DNA from: Cristatella mucedo
Taxonomy: Eukaryota; Bryozoa; Phylactolaemata; Cristatellidae
Reading direction: 5' to 3'
NCBI GenBank assembly: GCA_009760855.2
Contig: WPIO01000002.1
Coordinates: 13,884,001 to 13,948,000 of the forward strand
Length of the DNA stretch: 64,000 bases
Shown: piece after piece, positions 1 to 49,015 of the stretch
Layout: each line of letters starts with the position of its first letter
Position numbering within the stretch: position 1 is the first letter of the stretch
The notes under the pieces: generated by a model
Database searches by the model: none
Told to the model about the DNA's origin: nothing
Seen by the model: the letters and a program-made list of their open reading frames with translations, nothing else
Translations under genes and position numbers: made by a program

Positions 1-59
1 TGGAAATATGTATCTAGCAGCTTGTGGGCGGTATGAACAATTGGATGCCTAAAGTTGAT

Positions 60-600
60 GCAAAACTCCGAAGCACTGCCCCGTCTATTGCAAACGTCAC
101 AGCTACCACTCTACATCACTTCTCACCTACTTGCACTACCGGCTCCCCGTCAAGCAAAGCATTGACTTGAAGGTTTGTCACTCACTTTGAGGTCCCTTCA
201 CTATCTTGCTCCTACTTACCTATCCGAAATACTTCCTAATCAGGGCTCACATCATACCTCCCCACTCGAGTGATTCGAGTCGTTTAGCTGTGCCTCTAAG
301 CACCCTCAAATCCTTTGGAGACGATGCATTTAGTTGGTTCGCTCTGAAAGCCTGGAAGTCACTACCGACTTACATCATGCCATCCCTCCAAAATGGACAT
401 TTAAAAAACCTAAACGTGTGTGTGGTCATCACAATATTTTGTTCCTTTGATGTGAACTGTCTCTTGTGTGTGCTGATACTGGGCATGTTATCTCTAACCA
501 ATTGACATGCTTTGTTTCAAGCATTGGAAGGGCTTAAAAAGAGATTTAGTTCTCTTTTAGTTCTATGCAAAAGTCTTATTGTGACTAATGTTATTATCAT
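60..600 (+). mobile_element. L2/CR1-type LINE 3' fragment
   Basis: Broken frames resemble the C-terminal tail of the L2-type protein at 13.3–14.8 kb: a PLxTLKSFGDDAFSWFALKAW-like run near 290–355. It ends with the hairpin motif at 540–555 that terminates other copies. The LINE is dead, with several frameshifts. Confidence 0.6.
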
Positions 601-974
601 AGCACCCTAAGATAACTAAACGTCTATCTTCACGTAGACTTGAAACGAAACATCAACTAATGGCTCGGTTGAGTTACAGATGCTCAAATATGCATTAATG
701 GCATGCCTGGGGTACGACTTTGTCCTTTATATCTTTATAAGGCATTGGATATTGCCTTTTAAGATTGGCTTATTTAACAGCCTCATTTATATCCCTACTA
801 ATTAAAGCAAGAAAGTTTATCGTTCTTCCTTCACGAGGCAAGACGGCGACCAGTACTTCCCTGAGTGGCAGTGTATTAGACGAGTTATTCTATTACTTCG
901 CGAAGCGAATTTACAGGGAGTGGGCTATAGTAGCAGCAGAAGAACCTTAACGGCTATCACCACCACTTGCAGTG

Positions 975-1070
975 GGCAATGTAAAGATCGCTCACTGCAG
1001 GACTTGAACCCACGAGCCGGTCGTGAAGAAAGAGCACGTGGCCTCCTGGGCAAAACCTAGACCTTTTGTC
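975..1070 (-). mobile_element. tRNA-derived SINE fragment
   Basis: On the minus strand, GGGTTCAAGTCCTGC (near 1005) is a tRNA B-box. Related pieces occur near 9900 and 59250. Only the head region is recognisable. Confidence 0.45.
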
Positions 1071-1744
1071 TGCATCCAAAACTCGTTGCTAGGCTTAAAA
1101 TGGCATTCCAACAGTTCGGAAACAGTATTGCATGGCTACTGATTCATGGATTTTCATCAACCCTGATACTATTTTACAGGGATTGCCAAGCACAGTGGAG
1201 TTGATCTGTTAATCTAACATATATTTTGTGACACTAACGCGGAAGCTCAATGTGCATAGTCATGCTAATAGATTGTTTTTGCTTATAATTAATTAGACAT
1301 ATGTTAAGTAGAGCAATCGTTATAAAGTCTGTCTCTCTTTGTCGACTCGGTGGTGCCAGCACTCCTTGCCAGTGAATTGTGTTCTTTTGTTTGCATTTAC
1401 TCCATTAGTTATCAGTAGATGCACACGTTAAACAAAGAGTCAGATTTAAGTGACCGACCGGTCCTCTGTCTGTTGTACACCTTTTGCAACTTTTTTGTGG
1501 AAACTTACCATTCCAGCCATGCAAGCAGGATTCCCTAAATCGTAAGACCAAAAACCAATAGAAAAAGAAGACCCTGTAAATAGAAAAACCCACGATAATT
1601 GCTGATGTTTTGCTGGTTTGAGGCTTGCTGTGCTGTGCAGGGATGGTGTCTCGATCTCTGTGATCTTCAGCAGATATAAGTTATTAACACTCGGCTTGTG
1701 TTTAACCCTACAGTTAATCCAGAGAATCTTTGCTTTTTTTGCAG

Positions 1745-39444
<37,700 letters not shown>

Positions 39445-40200
39445 CTGTGTAATAGCAGAGAATTGTTGCACGCTTTCTTTGTTCATGATCGTGGTGCATC
39501 GTCTGGAGACTGGTACCTGCACCTCTTTACAATAGAGGACATTGACTGATACAGCACATCTCATCATCCACCAAGGACAGTTGCACATCCTTCACTTTTA
39601 GGTTGACTCGTGTCCGTAATTTATCTTTATCTGCATGCTGTGGACAACAGGCCTTATGAATTGTATGTAGTAGCTTCAATTTGACATGCTTTCTTTCAAT
39701 GGCCTAATATTGTCAACGTTTTTGATGTCGAAGGAACTGTAATTGCAAGACCCTTTGTGTTAAGAGCAAATTTGCATATAGAGTATTTTAATTTCGACTT
39801 TGATAATTACTTGTGCATTTTATATAGCATTGGCAAGGCTAAGCAGATATTTATTATTAATAAGTAGTACTGCACATGGGGCCTGGAGCCAAAGTGGGTA
39901 ATGCACTTTGAATGTGCTTGCACAGCAAGGATGCTGGCATACAGACGTTCTTGTGCTCAGCGAAAAAGTGCAACCCGGAGTAGAGGTCAGCATTGGTGAG
40001 AATGCTTTCTTATAGCTTGTGCAGCTGCTTTCGCTTAGGCAGCAAAAGAATAGTTAAAAGGGCAGAAGCTTGTAAGGATAGCCGACCTAGTCACGTTTGA
40101 ATTCGTGGAAACGTGTTCATCACTGCTGTATTTTGTCGTGTTTTTGCCTTCCGGAGTTAATTATTGTAATTAACTAGCGATCGTCATTGTTTATTAAACA
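39445..40200 (+). other. FARP 3' untranslated region (inferred)
   Basis: AT-rich and without open frames. An ATTAAA hexamer at 40193–40198, followed by an AT-rich tract, is a plausible poly(A) signal. The exact cleavage site cannot be fixed from sequence alone. Confidence 0.45.
40193..40198 (+). terminator. Candidate poly(A) signal ATTAAA for FARP
   Basis: ATTAAA about 750 bases after the FARP stop. It is a common variant of AATAAA; the position is plausible but unsupported by transcripts. Confidence 0.3.
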
Positions 40201-40329
40201 ATACAAACATTTAATTTAATTTGTGCCGTTTGTTTTAATAAGTGTGGTGCATCTTGTTTCATCAACAATATGGCTCCCGGATATTTTGTCAGGCATTTTG
40301 AATGCAATTTAGTCTGGTGAGCCTAACAA

Positions 40330-41130
40330 GTCACCGATAGCCACATTCTTTCTTTTTCCTGTTAAGCGAGACGATCGGTGTTGGCTACTGATTGTGTGCC
40401 AAAAGCCAATAGGGTATTATTCTGCTATTGAAACCTTAGTCCTCATATTTTATGTTAAGTTCATATAGACATGCTCACGTGTGATTACCACCACTTAAAG
40501 CACGGTAATGGGATCGCCAAACCGTGCCCTGCAGGTTTGCTACTGGTCTGTTACAGTAATTGATGGGTCTGTCAAACTAGCTCTGACAATATCGTCAAAT
40601 CTTGTCCGTGACTTTTTAAGCATGCCGTGCGAGTGCAATGGTCCTCACTACATGCCTCGGCCTAGCTGAGTGAGTCCATGTACCTCGAAGACAGGTTAAA
40701 ATTGGATAGGGCTAAGCTATCTTTTATTACAGATAGAACTGTAAGCCCCACAAAATGCACAAAAAAAACAAAAATAAAAGATGGGTGCAAATACTCTTTG
40801 GCTACTATGTCAGTGCGGCTGTTCAGTCGATGATGCTTAGAGAGACACCGTGTACATATAGAAAGACAGGCGTGGTCACGTAATCGGACTTCGGCCACAA
40901 ACTGCCTCTTTCATTGCATTTCTCAACGGCAACCTTTTTAGAGAAGGAAAAAGAGAGGAAGCGCTCGCAAAGGCAGAGGCGGACTGGCAAAGTGTGAGCG
41001 ATGATGAGGACACGTGGCGCCTAAGTAACATCTGTACCACTGTAGCTAACCGAAACATGCGTTCTGCCGTTGGTATATCAGATAACTGTACAAGTAACTA
41101 ACTCCACGCTCTGTCCCGCGATAACTGCTG
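40330..41130 (+). other. Intergenic sequence beyond FARP
   Basis: A degraded family B piece (GTTAAGCGAGACGATCGGTG, GGCTACTGATTGTGTGCC) lies at 40360–40420. The rest shows nothing I recognise. Confidence 0.35.
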
Positions 41131-41520
41131 CTAATAAATTGATTACATCGCCGAACACAATCTTGGCTTTCATTTATATGCCGACAACACCAAATTCTAC
41201 CTCTCCTTTCAACCTTCTTAGACTGTGACTATGACTTTGCTCCTTATCTGACTCACTCAACTCCCTTGCTGCCTGCGTTGATGATCATCGCGTTTGGAGG
41301 GCAACGAACTTTCTGAAGCTAAATGACGATAAGATAAGCTTACTATTTAGGGGAAAATGTAGTATCACTTTAAAGTTTGAAGACCTAACCTCAGCATTGA
41401 TTCAGCTTGCATCACTCGCGAGACGTCTGTCCATAGTCATCAGATGAGCATATTTTCTTCGCAGTCGAGTCAGCCTACTTTTAGCCAAGGAGTATTGCCA
41501 AAATAAGGGCCTGCTTATAT
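41130..41520 (+). pseudogene. L2-type reverse transcriptase fragment
   Basis: Reads IAEHNLGFHLYADNTKFYLS, the counterpart of AKHNLGFHFYADDTQLYL in the 13.3–14.8 kb LINE. It continues, with frameshifts and stops, through ANFLKLNDDK-like sequence. The catalytic YADD is YADN here, and stops follow at once, so it is dead. Confidence 0.75.
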
Positions 41521-41784
41521 TAGATTTTGACAGCCAAACCAGCACATGCCAGTTGGTGTGTTGAGTCTAGATTCTTGCAATTCGCTCGATTGAGGACTTC
41601 CGGTCGGTTCTCTCAATCGTCGTCAGCCGGCAAAGAATGTGGTTGCATTGTAAATACAGTGGCTCTGATACGTAACAAAGGTTTGAGCTTGGGCCAGTCA
41701 CTTTTGGTGAATTGCGATGGATCATAATGGACTGCCGTATTTTCCCAGGCCATTTTTGTCGAGTGCTATGCATTGCCCGAGATT

Positions 41785-42046
41785 GTAGTATTGCTGTGGC
41801 TCCGGCGGCGGCAGCTCTAGTGGAGTCGTAGGGAGACATGTTCTTTACTCCCTCAACTCGTACATATAAGAGCTGGCTGACTCACCACAGATAGGGGAGT
41901 GCAGCTGTGGTGGGTAGCATCCTTACATCAAGGGCCGGACGCTGCCGAGTCATTTGCCCAATCACCTGCTTGCTGCAGGCGCGGCACACATTAGTGGCCG
42001 GATGCTGCTGCACTAATTAAAATAGCAGAAGTAGCAGGCACACACA
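41785..42046 (+). repeat. Dispersed repeat family C
   Basis: GTAGTATTGCTGTGGCTCCG, GCGGCGGCAGCTC, then TAATTAAAATAGCAGAAG. Matches 51985–52310 in the same orientation, and the end matches 50795–50850 (AACAGCAGAAGCCGCAGGCG). Nature unknown; about 300 bases. Confidence 0.6.
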
Positions 42047-42094
42047 ACAACTGAACGAGCAGAGTGGGTTGAAAGCATACGTGCGTGCGGTGAG

Positions 42095-43765
42095 GTGTTA
42101 CGTGAAATGAGAATTAGATCTCCGTGCAGCCGATTTCTCGTCGATTGCCATGGATTTCGTATTGGCCCCTGCCATTGCTGTCGATTGCCGCTCATTGTTT
42201 ATAATTAACGGGCAAAATAGCTTGAAATTCTACTGCTTCACTTTGAACACAATGAAATGTTACATGCAATTACGATTGGAGCCTCGCACAGTCAATTTGT
42301 TATCGATTTGCCAGAGATTGTAGTGGATTGTTGCTTCGAGACGAGTTATTGCCGTAGATTGCCATGCATTATCCGATTCTGTAGTAGCGAAATTATTTTA
42401 AATGATTTAGTTGCACTGTAAACAGTGTGCATTGCAATATTCATTCAAAATGTATCTTGCTTCCTTTTTAGCAATCGTGAAGTGCACAGAGAGATGTAGC
42501 CGAGTTCCAGGGGTCAGAGGCTAACTCCCGCCAAACCCTGCCTGCTCAGGCCACGCAGCGCTCGCCATTCCGTCGACCGAAGGGTCAGACGAGCGCCGTC
42601 AACGCCGTAACGACCTCGTTATAATATCGCGTACGCCAACAACAACAGGTGAACTAAACAAGTCTACAGGGAGGATCCTACACATGGTAAAATAAAGCCC
42701 CGGCGACATCTCGTCACCGCACATCCGGCCACGCTCACAGGTCAGACCCGGCCTAGCCGGTGACCGCTACCGCATTACAGCCGTCCCGTCCCAGCCAACT
42801 GAACCTAGCCTGGGTACAAGAGATCAAGCTATCTGACGTCGCTATGCTAATGTGTTATTATTTTTTTTAAATTGGAGCATTGAAACCGATTTCCGAGAAT
42901 GTTGAAGCGTAATGCTGCGGATTGTGGTATTGGCCCGGCCATTAAAGTGCAATGCATTATTGCAGAATTGTCGAGGCTATGGTAGCAAAAATTTTCGAGT
43001 ACATTTTAACCAAATATTTTAGCAATTTTCAATCATAATTAGAGCTTCTAGTGTTCGCGTTCTAGATTGCAGTATTTGCCTAGGCCATTTCAGGCGATTG
43101 CTGTGCATTGCCACAGTGAGCCGATGCGGAATTTCTTGAATTTACGTGGTGTGCACGCAACACAGGGTTACATGCAATTAAAACTGTAGCTCGGCGCAAC
43201 CTATTTCTAGTCGTCTTGCGGTGAATGCAGTAGATTGCGGTATTTCCGCGGGCCATCGCAGTCGATTGCAGAGCTTTTGGCAAGAATAAAAGGGCCAATG
43301 CTCGATGTTCAATAACTTTTATTTGTAGCACAATTGTGTCGCAGAGTGCACTGTCATATGCAATCAAAATGGAGCATTTCGTAAATTTTTGTTTTGCGGT
43401 GGAATGCAGTGGATTGTGATGGACTGCGGAATTGGCCCGGGCTGCTGGAATCTGTTTCAATGAAGTTTGTGAGAACGAATGAGAAGAACGGCGTGAAATT
43501 TTGTTAATTAACTTTAAATATAGCGTATTTTAATATTGCAAAATTTTTGGAGCTGTGTGCAGCTGATTTGTGGTGGATTTGAGGCTACCTGAAGTGGATT
43601 TCGGCAGATTATGGGTGATTGCGGTATATTGAGGTCCAAGCCTCCGTCTTCGCAGCTCATTTGCATGAGTGGGCGTTCATAGAATGACGCGGATTTTAGC
43701 GCACATAAAATCGAAGGTGCACTACAATATTTACTCAAAATTTGAGCTCGGCAACGCCAATGTTG
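42095..43765. repeat. Diverged tandem array, period about 165–190 bases
   Basis: Units recur with an anchor like CAATTA-AAATGGAGCTCGGCG near 42100, 42270, 42440, 42865, 43030, 43170, 43360, 43545 and 43735. Each anchor is followed by a GATTTCTNGTCGATTG box and a GATTGCGGTATTGGCCCGGG box. Units differ a good deal. The array is split by the LTR-like repeat at 42.5–42.8 kb. The repeating GATTG boxes also extend back to 41.7 kb. Confidence 0.6.
42499..42835 (+). mobile_element. LTR-like dispersed repeat R1, copy 1
   Basis: GTAGCCGAGTTCCAGGGGTC, then CGTACGCCAACAACAACAGG and a 3' part ACCCGGCCTAGCCGGTGACC, CCAGCCAACTGAACCTAGCC. It is shorter than the copy at 52.6–53.3 kb, lacking the middle. It interrupts the tandem array. 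Confidence 0.65.
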
Positions 43766-44096
43766 CGTCAAATGTTAACCCAATCTGAGAGAACAGCGTA
43801 ATTCGCCGAACCCTTACCGGGGCAAGAGCGCTCCAGCTGTAGCGGTGCTTATTAACATCTAATCAAAAGACCCACTAATTACGAGAGTTAAAAGTCGGTG
43901 ACAATGATGGGGTGCAACTTTTCTCGCAGCCTGACTTGTCCGAGAAAAGCGTAGCCGCTGAAGCGCAGGCCTGGCTGGACGGCAACGTCGACTGCGTGGT
44001 GTCAGACGCAACATCCGCGTCTCCTTTTTCTATGGACGGCGTTCGCTGGCCGTGCGGCGGCAGTCTGCAATTATGCTTATGCTTTGCTGATGCTGC

Positions 44097-44666
44097 ATGC
44101 TTCTTGCAGAAAGCAGCTGCAGCTTCGCTACTGAGTGGTTGGCTTGTGTCCTGCAGTTTTTCCGGAAAGCGTTGGGTACGTTAATTGGTCTGAATGATAA
44201 GCCGCCTCCGAAGACGTGGATGGCAGTAGCCCGCGAGTACTTCACGAGCGAACTTCTGCAAAACGCTGGCTACTTCTCTTCCGCTGCTGGATACGACTGC
44301 TCACTTTGCGACGGCAGTGCTGCTGCCGGCTCCGCACTAAGCCCTATCGTGTCCATCTTAGTTGCAACTCCAGTGTGCATTGCCTACTTTATGTTTACGC
44401 TGAAAAGCTATGACTTTATCAACACTTCCCTGAAACGCATAAAAGGACTAGAAAGACGCCTTGGAGGACCTGAAGGTTTGGAAGCCTCGCTTTTTCGCAT
44501 ATTTACTGAATGGGCTTTACTCTGCGCTTACTCTGCCTGTGATGTTTACTCTCGCCGATTGAAGCTTAGCCCGTACACCGTTATCTTCTTTCATACCAGT
44601 CTTTCCAACATCTTCGAGTGGCATTTATTTACCTTAAAATACGGGAGCAGAAAATCGTCGCCGTGA
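44097..44666 (+). CDS. Possible frizzled/7TM-like coding segment
   Basis: An open frame of 189 codons to a TGA, with two in-frame acceptor-like CAGs (44107 and 44157), so it may be a last exon rather than a whole gene. It has a hydrophobic segment PIVSILVATPVCIAYFMF followed by SLKRIK, then GLEASLFRIF and WALLCAYSACDVY. In frizzled receptors the fifth membrane helix is followed by L-F-R-I-R, then LEKLMVRIGxFxxLYTVPA. The spacing and the Leu-Glu, Arg-Ile, Leu and Ala positions agree, but the KTxxxW motif and many hallmark residues do not. An upstream in-frame piece (43912–44037) may be part of the same gene. It could equally be a chance open frame or another membrane protein. Confidence 0.35.
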   Translation: MLLAESSCSFATEWLACVLQFFRKALGTLIGLNDKPPPKTWMAVAREYFTSELLQNAGYFSSAAGYDCSLCDGSAAAGSALSPIVSILVATPVCIAYFMFTLKSYDFINTSLKRIKGLERRLGGPEGLEASLFRIFTEWALLCAYSACDVYSRRLKLSPYTVIFFHTSLSNIFEWHLFTLKYGSRKSSP

Positions 44667-44669
44667 CTC

Positions 44670-45740
44670 CTCTCACAGCTGGATGCAGTCAGTTGCTGGA
44701 TCAAGAATTCGTAAATTCTTGCGAGCAAAAATTTCTATAACTAGTTCTTAGGGGTGGCCTCTAGACAATTCAAAAAATACATAATTCATTTACACGACAG
44801 ATTTCTTACAGCCACGGACCTCTCTTGAGGCAGCGCGCTAAATTGTATGGCCGCGTCGCTAAGCCGCTGCTCGTACGCTGCTTGTAGCGTTTGGGGGGAA
44901 AGAAGCAGCCAGCGGGAACTTCGTTGGATCGTCGCTGAGCGCGCACCAGCACAAACCACTGTCGGCATTCACGGATTACTTCGCTGTTTATCTAGAATTT
45001 TCTTGAGCTTAGCCACTCGCTTTCTTAACCATCGATGGAGGGTTGCGGCTGTAGGTCGGCGCGCGTGCCTCCGGCGCGCTTATTTAGCCATCGAGCGAGC
45101 TACAAAAAACTCTCCCATGTAACATTCACTTTGTCAAGGTGTGGCTTTGTGGAGTATATGCATCTTCACAGCTTCGGCTAGAAATGCTGCTGCGTCGACG
45201 CCATATTGTATGATGGATTGTTTGGAGAACGAACTACAGGCGAAACCAGACGTGGGGGTTTTAGCGAGGCCACTCAATTTTAAACTGAAAGAGGCGTGGT
45301 GAGATCGGGATGGCGTAGCTAGAGCAGTTATGAGAGAAAATGTAATTTTATTTATTTTCAGTGCTACGGTTTCTATGCAACAGTCCAAAAATTATCACTA
45401 CAGGTTCTTTTCCGCGCTTAATTTTAAGGCCGTTGCTACCGCTAGCAACTTGAGCTTTATACTCGTGTACTCCTAGCTTTAACTCTCTACTTGGGGACTT
45501 GATTGAGAAATGTGTTGATGATTCACTAGACTAGGCCACTTTGGCCGAGCACCGCAAGTACTTTCGGCAGCGCATTTAAAACAAATGTTTCTGAGCGTTT
45601 GAGCAATAGCTGCGTTGCGTTACGTGAAGTGTCAACATTCCACCAACTTTCACAAAGTTCTAACCGATCTATTTTTGTCTGTTACTTCACAAAACCAAGA
45701 AAAATATGTTTGAGATACTGTATCCAGAGTTTTCTATAGC
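44670..45740. other. Unidentified intergenic sequence
   Basis: GC-rich frames at 44.85–45.12 kb and an open minus frame at 45.13–45.39 kb have no recognisable motif. Nothing else is visible. Confidence 0.3.
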
Positions 45741-45744
45741 CAGC

Positions 45745-45955
45745 TGAAAGCTTAAGTGGCTTTCGGTACACATTCGGTAGGCAACCGACTTCATCTCACG
45801 CAACAAAGAGGAAGTGAGAAGCATAGCAGAGTCAGGAGAGCAGTTCAGGTAGTGAGTAGCATGGAAGTAGAAGCTCAGGACTGCTGTAAAGTATGTGCCA
45901 TAGTCGGTAGCAGGAGAGTAGATGTCGTTGCGCCAGCCGGTGTCCTTCAAGAAAT
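45745..45955 (-). mobile_element. Family B LINE-type 3' fragment
   Basis: The reverse complement matches 32810–32990 closely (TTTCGGTACACATTCGGTAG, GACTTCATCTCACGCAACAA, GTCAGGAGAGCAGTTCAGGT). Confidence 0.6.
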
Positions 45956-45959
45956 TGAT

Positions 45960-47780
45960 AGCTGAGGATCCTAACTGCTTACCACTAAAATCTGTGCAAC
46001 GGGAATCTAGGCATTTGCTCCATAATAGTACTTTCAGTCTTCATTGATAGAGAAATTAACTGCTTCGACCAGCTCTCTTTAAAGGTTAGGCGTGATTTCA
46101 TATCCCGATCGACAATCGCTGGCAACGGCAATTAAACATAATTTTGCAGCAAATAAAAATTGTTTTGAAAAAGATGAAGTTTATAAGCTTCCTTAAGAAA
46201 GTGTCGACTAAACCCGATTAAGGAGAAGTAAGTTACAAAGGGTTAGATTCAGTTGCATAATTTAGTCTGTGATTATACCTGTGATTCTAATTTTTACAAA
46301 GGGCATTTAGCTTTCCCGCGGGAGGTTTTTGCCTACCGAAGGCAAAACTTCTTGGGGATGACGGGCAAAGACGATAAATTCGAGTGAATGCCTTTTATAA
46401 ATTGTAAAATATACTTCTCAACTTATAAAAAAGTTTCTTAAAATCGAACGACTGAAAAGTGGTCTGCAAGTCAGTCAATTTGAGAATGTGAGTATAGTCT
46501 GCTCGTTATCGCAGCAATTAAGATTGTGCATAGTCCCAAAAGACATTGACGTACGCTCACGCGCTCAGCTCCATGCGGACCTCCAAACCCTCAAATATTC
46601 ATATTATAATATGTGAAGATATTTATAATATGTGAAGACTCAGAGATAGAGAGAAAGAGAGATTGAGATTAAATTAAATGAGCTGCCAGTGCTACTTCTA
46701 CCAACTTTATTGCTTGCAATCGTATCTTCCCGGAAAAATACCGAAATTGGTGTTAAAAACTTTTTTGTCGCGATTGATCTTGATGTTCAGTTGATTATGA
46801 AACAAAGATGAGACACAAACCAGCCGAAACCTATTACTTCATGAATTTTTAAAGATTATAAAGGGGTAGCGTTAGCGTCGCAAGATCGACCTATCCGATT
46901 GGCCAGCGCATTATACATAAGCGGGTGAGCTTTCATTGAGTGACGTGAACGAGGCACAGCTATTAGCATACAGTTACAGTTCGCCTGGCTTACACACGTT
47001 TACACGACGACTCTTTCTGCTTCCTACATTCTGCTTCCTACATGCCATGCTTCTTTCGTGCTTCTTTTTTGTTAAAAGTCTTTTGTTGGAAATTTTTTTA
47101 GTAATGTTGGAAGCTTTTGGAAGTTGGTCAGTCCTCAAGTTTTGCTTCCCACTCGCTTCGCCCCCTAGTGTTCAAGGGAAAATTTCTTTTCTTAGGGAGG
47201 TGCGAAATAATCCTCCGCTTTACACCTTCGGGTGAATTTTAACATTTCATGATATCTTTTATCGCCGAAAGCATCACTATCTGATTCTTGTGTGACAAGC
47301 TCGGAGACTTCAATAAGCAGGGACTCTGGTGGAATGCTTCGATGGCTTCGCCGGTCGAGTCCACCACGCTTTTCAAAGCTATGAAGATGGCGCCTACGAT
47401 TGGTCATCTGCTATGTAATGAGTCTTGACCAGGAAGTTGATCTGCGGTTGGTTGCTGAGCCTTCGTTAAGTCTTGCCTAAGTTTTGGACAGCCCCCAGTA
47501 TTGGTGACGTATACAACACCTTTGACTCAAGTAGGTAGGTAGCAGGTAGGAAACAGGTATGAAGTAAGACTGTAAACCTGGCTTAAAGCTTGAGTTTCTG
47601 CGAGTTCCGTCTGGACATTAGCTTCGGAGTCTGTAATTTCCGGAGCTTCGTCAACAAGCACCCCACACCGAACGTCGAAGACTTATATACCATATGCATT
47701 AACCATGTGTTTAAGAAGGAAAAGTATGAAAACTATATCATTTATTTGTGTAGCATCCAAAGTGAACCTAGTCTCTAACC
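45960..47780. other. AT-rich intergenic sequence
   Basis: No supported gene. A small hairpin TTTTGCCT-ACCGA-AGGCAAAA lies near 46330–46350. The 46.9–47.2 kb plus frame encodes a hydrophobic stretch but lacks an ATG and homology. Confidence 0.3.
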
Positions 47781-47789
47781 AGGGGATTC

Positions 47790-47870
47790 ACATACTCCGC
47801 AGGGCTCAAGTCCATGACCTTGGCCATTAAAAGTGAGCGCCGTACCCCTGAGACAAACCAGAAATGCAGG
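47790..47870 (-). mobile_element. tRNA-derived SINE head
   Basis: The reverse complement reads GTTTGTCTCAGGGGTACGGC, GCTCACTTTTAATGGCC and GGTCATGGACTTGAGCCC. These are A- and B-box-like segments paralleling 28440–28500. Confidence 0.45.
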
Positions 47871-48113
47871 CCTAAGGAGTTTGCTAAGTAGAAAATCACA
47901 GACTGTACAAACTGATCTGGCTGCTGCTTCCTGCGATCTTCCTACCGGTGGTGAAGCGTACCGCTATGACAGTCATATAGGAGCCATTTTTGAGCTCTCC
48001 GGGGCCGCTTTCCACGATGCGCTCAGTCGCCACTAACGCTTTTTCATACCATTTCATGCGATGGCAATCGTTTTTAGAAGCTGGATGCTTTAGGCAACGT
48101 TTTTTATTTACAG

Positions 48114-48610
48114 CATTGCTCCTATTCAGGGCGGATGCTGATGTCACATTCCGTAGCCGGGAGAGCCGGTGGGAGCGAAGCGGCGAGCTATCATTATACC
48201 TAAAGCGAAGCAACGGCGACCGGTCGATGAGGCCTGAGGTCATTGTGATTACAATGTGCCGCCGCCGGAGCGAGCGAGGCCGAGTGACGGTGCTCTACGA
48301 AGCCGATCGGCTGCCTCGGCTCACGCTTCGCGCTGACTCGGGCACCGTCTCATGGCGCTCTGCCTTCGACTTGCAAATGGAGCATATCCAGAAATTCAGG
48401 CTAGCTTTCCATGAAAATCGAGACGCGTTCGCATTTTACGAAGCTGCCACGTACTGCATACGAAATGGTGAGGTCGTGGCGAGTCACGCTAAGCGAATTG
48501 TAACGTCGCCATCGTCGCCATCGAAAGCCAGCTTTCAGCTTCACATATCGATTGACTCAGTCGGTAGTAGGTCCACTCACATAGATCATATAACAATGAG
48601 CGTCATTTAG
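48114..48610 (+). CDS. Unidentified protein-coding exon, PH-like ending
   Basis: The open frame continues from 47990 to TAG at 48608–48610, but a strong acceptor (TTTTTTATTTACAG) ends at 48113 and a second (CCTATTCAG) at 48129, so the exon probably starts at one of these. The product is Arg-rich, with RGRVTVLYEADRLPRLTLRA, then HIQKFRLAFHENRDAFAFYE and AATYCIRNG. A strand F-x-L-x-F followed by a helix with aromatic and Ala/Cys positions is the closing pattern of PH-type folds. The meiotic protein REC114 ends its PH fold in a broadly similar way, but I cannot support that name. No upstream exon was found. Confidence 0.4.
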
Positions 48611-48719
48611 CGAATTTCTCTTCAACCCGATTATCAGTAGCCGAACGTTTGCGGGGAAACTACTTAATTCAGCTTTAGACTATTCAGCTCGACGACAGGG
48701 GAACGCTGATTATACAAGC

Positions 48720-49015
48720 CATGACAGATAGCGTCCTTATCTCCTGCCCCGCTCGGGCATTTGGTCCTCGTTGCCTTTCGTGGGTGAACGCACCGCCGGT
48801 GAACGCCCGACATCCGTCCAGATGCATTGCTAGTCAAACCCGAGCGTTCAACACCAAAGACCTGTGCGTGCAACGTCAGGTCCCTGAAGCCAAGGCGACA
48901 TGACGCCATCGCATATCCGTACAAGCCTACAGGTTAGGTCCCGCCCAGCCGGTGACCCATATCACATTACAGCTGTCCCAACCAACCGGACCTCACGTGG
49001 GTACAGATGGTCTCA
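48720..49015 (+). mobile_element. LTR-like dispersed repeat R1, copy 2 (3' part)
   Basis: CCCGCTCGGGCATTTGGTCC, TTTCGTGGGTGAACGCACCG, then CAGCCGGTGACCCATATCAC and CCAACCGGACCTCACG. About 85–90% similar by eye to 53725–53998. Confidence 0.75.

Noticed and set aside
46936-47235. Hydrophobic 99-codon plus frame
   Set aside because: No ATG at the start, no splice support and Phe/Leu richness from T-rich DNA.
47990-48113. ATG-initiated extension of the 48114–48610 frame
   Set aside because: The start has no special context, and the segment contains a strong polypyrimidine tract and acceptor, so it is more likely intron.
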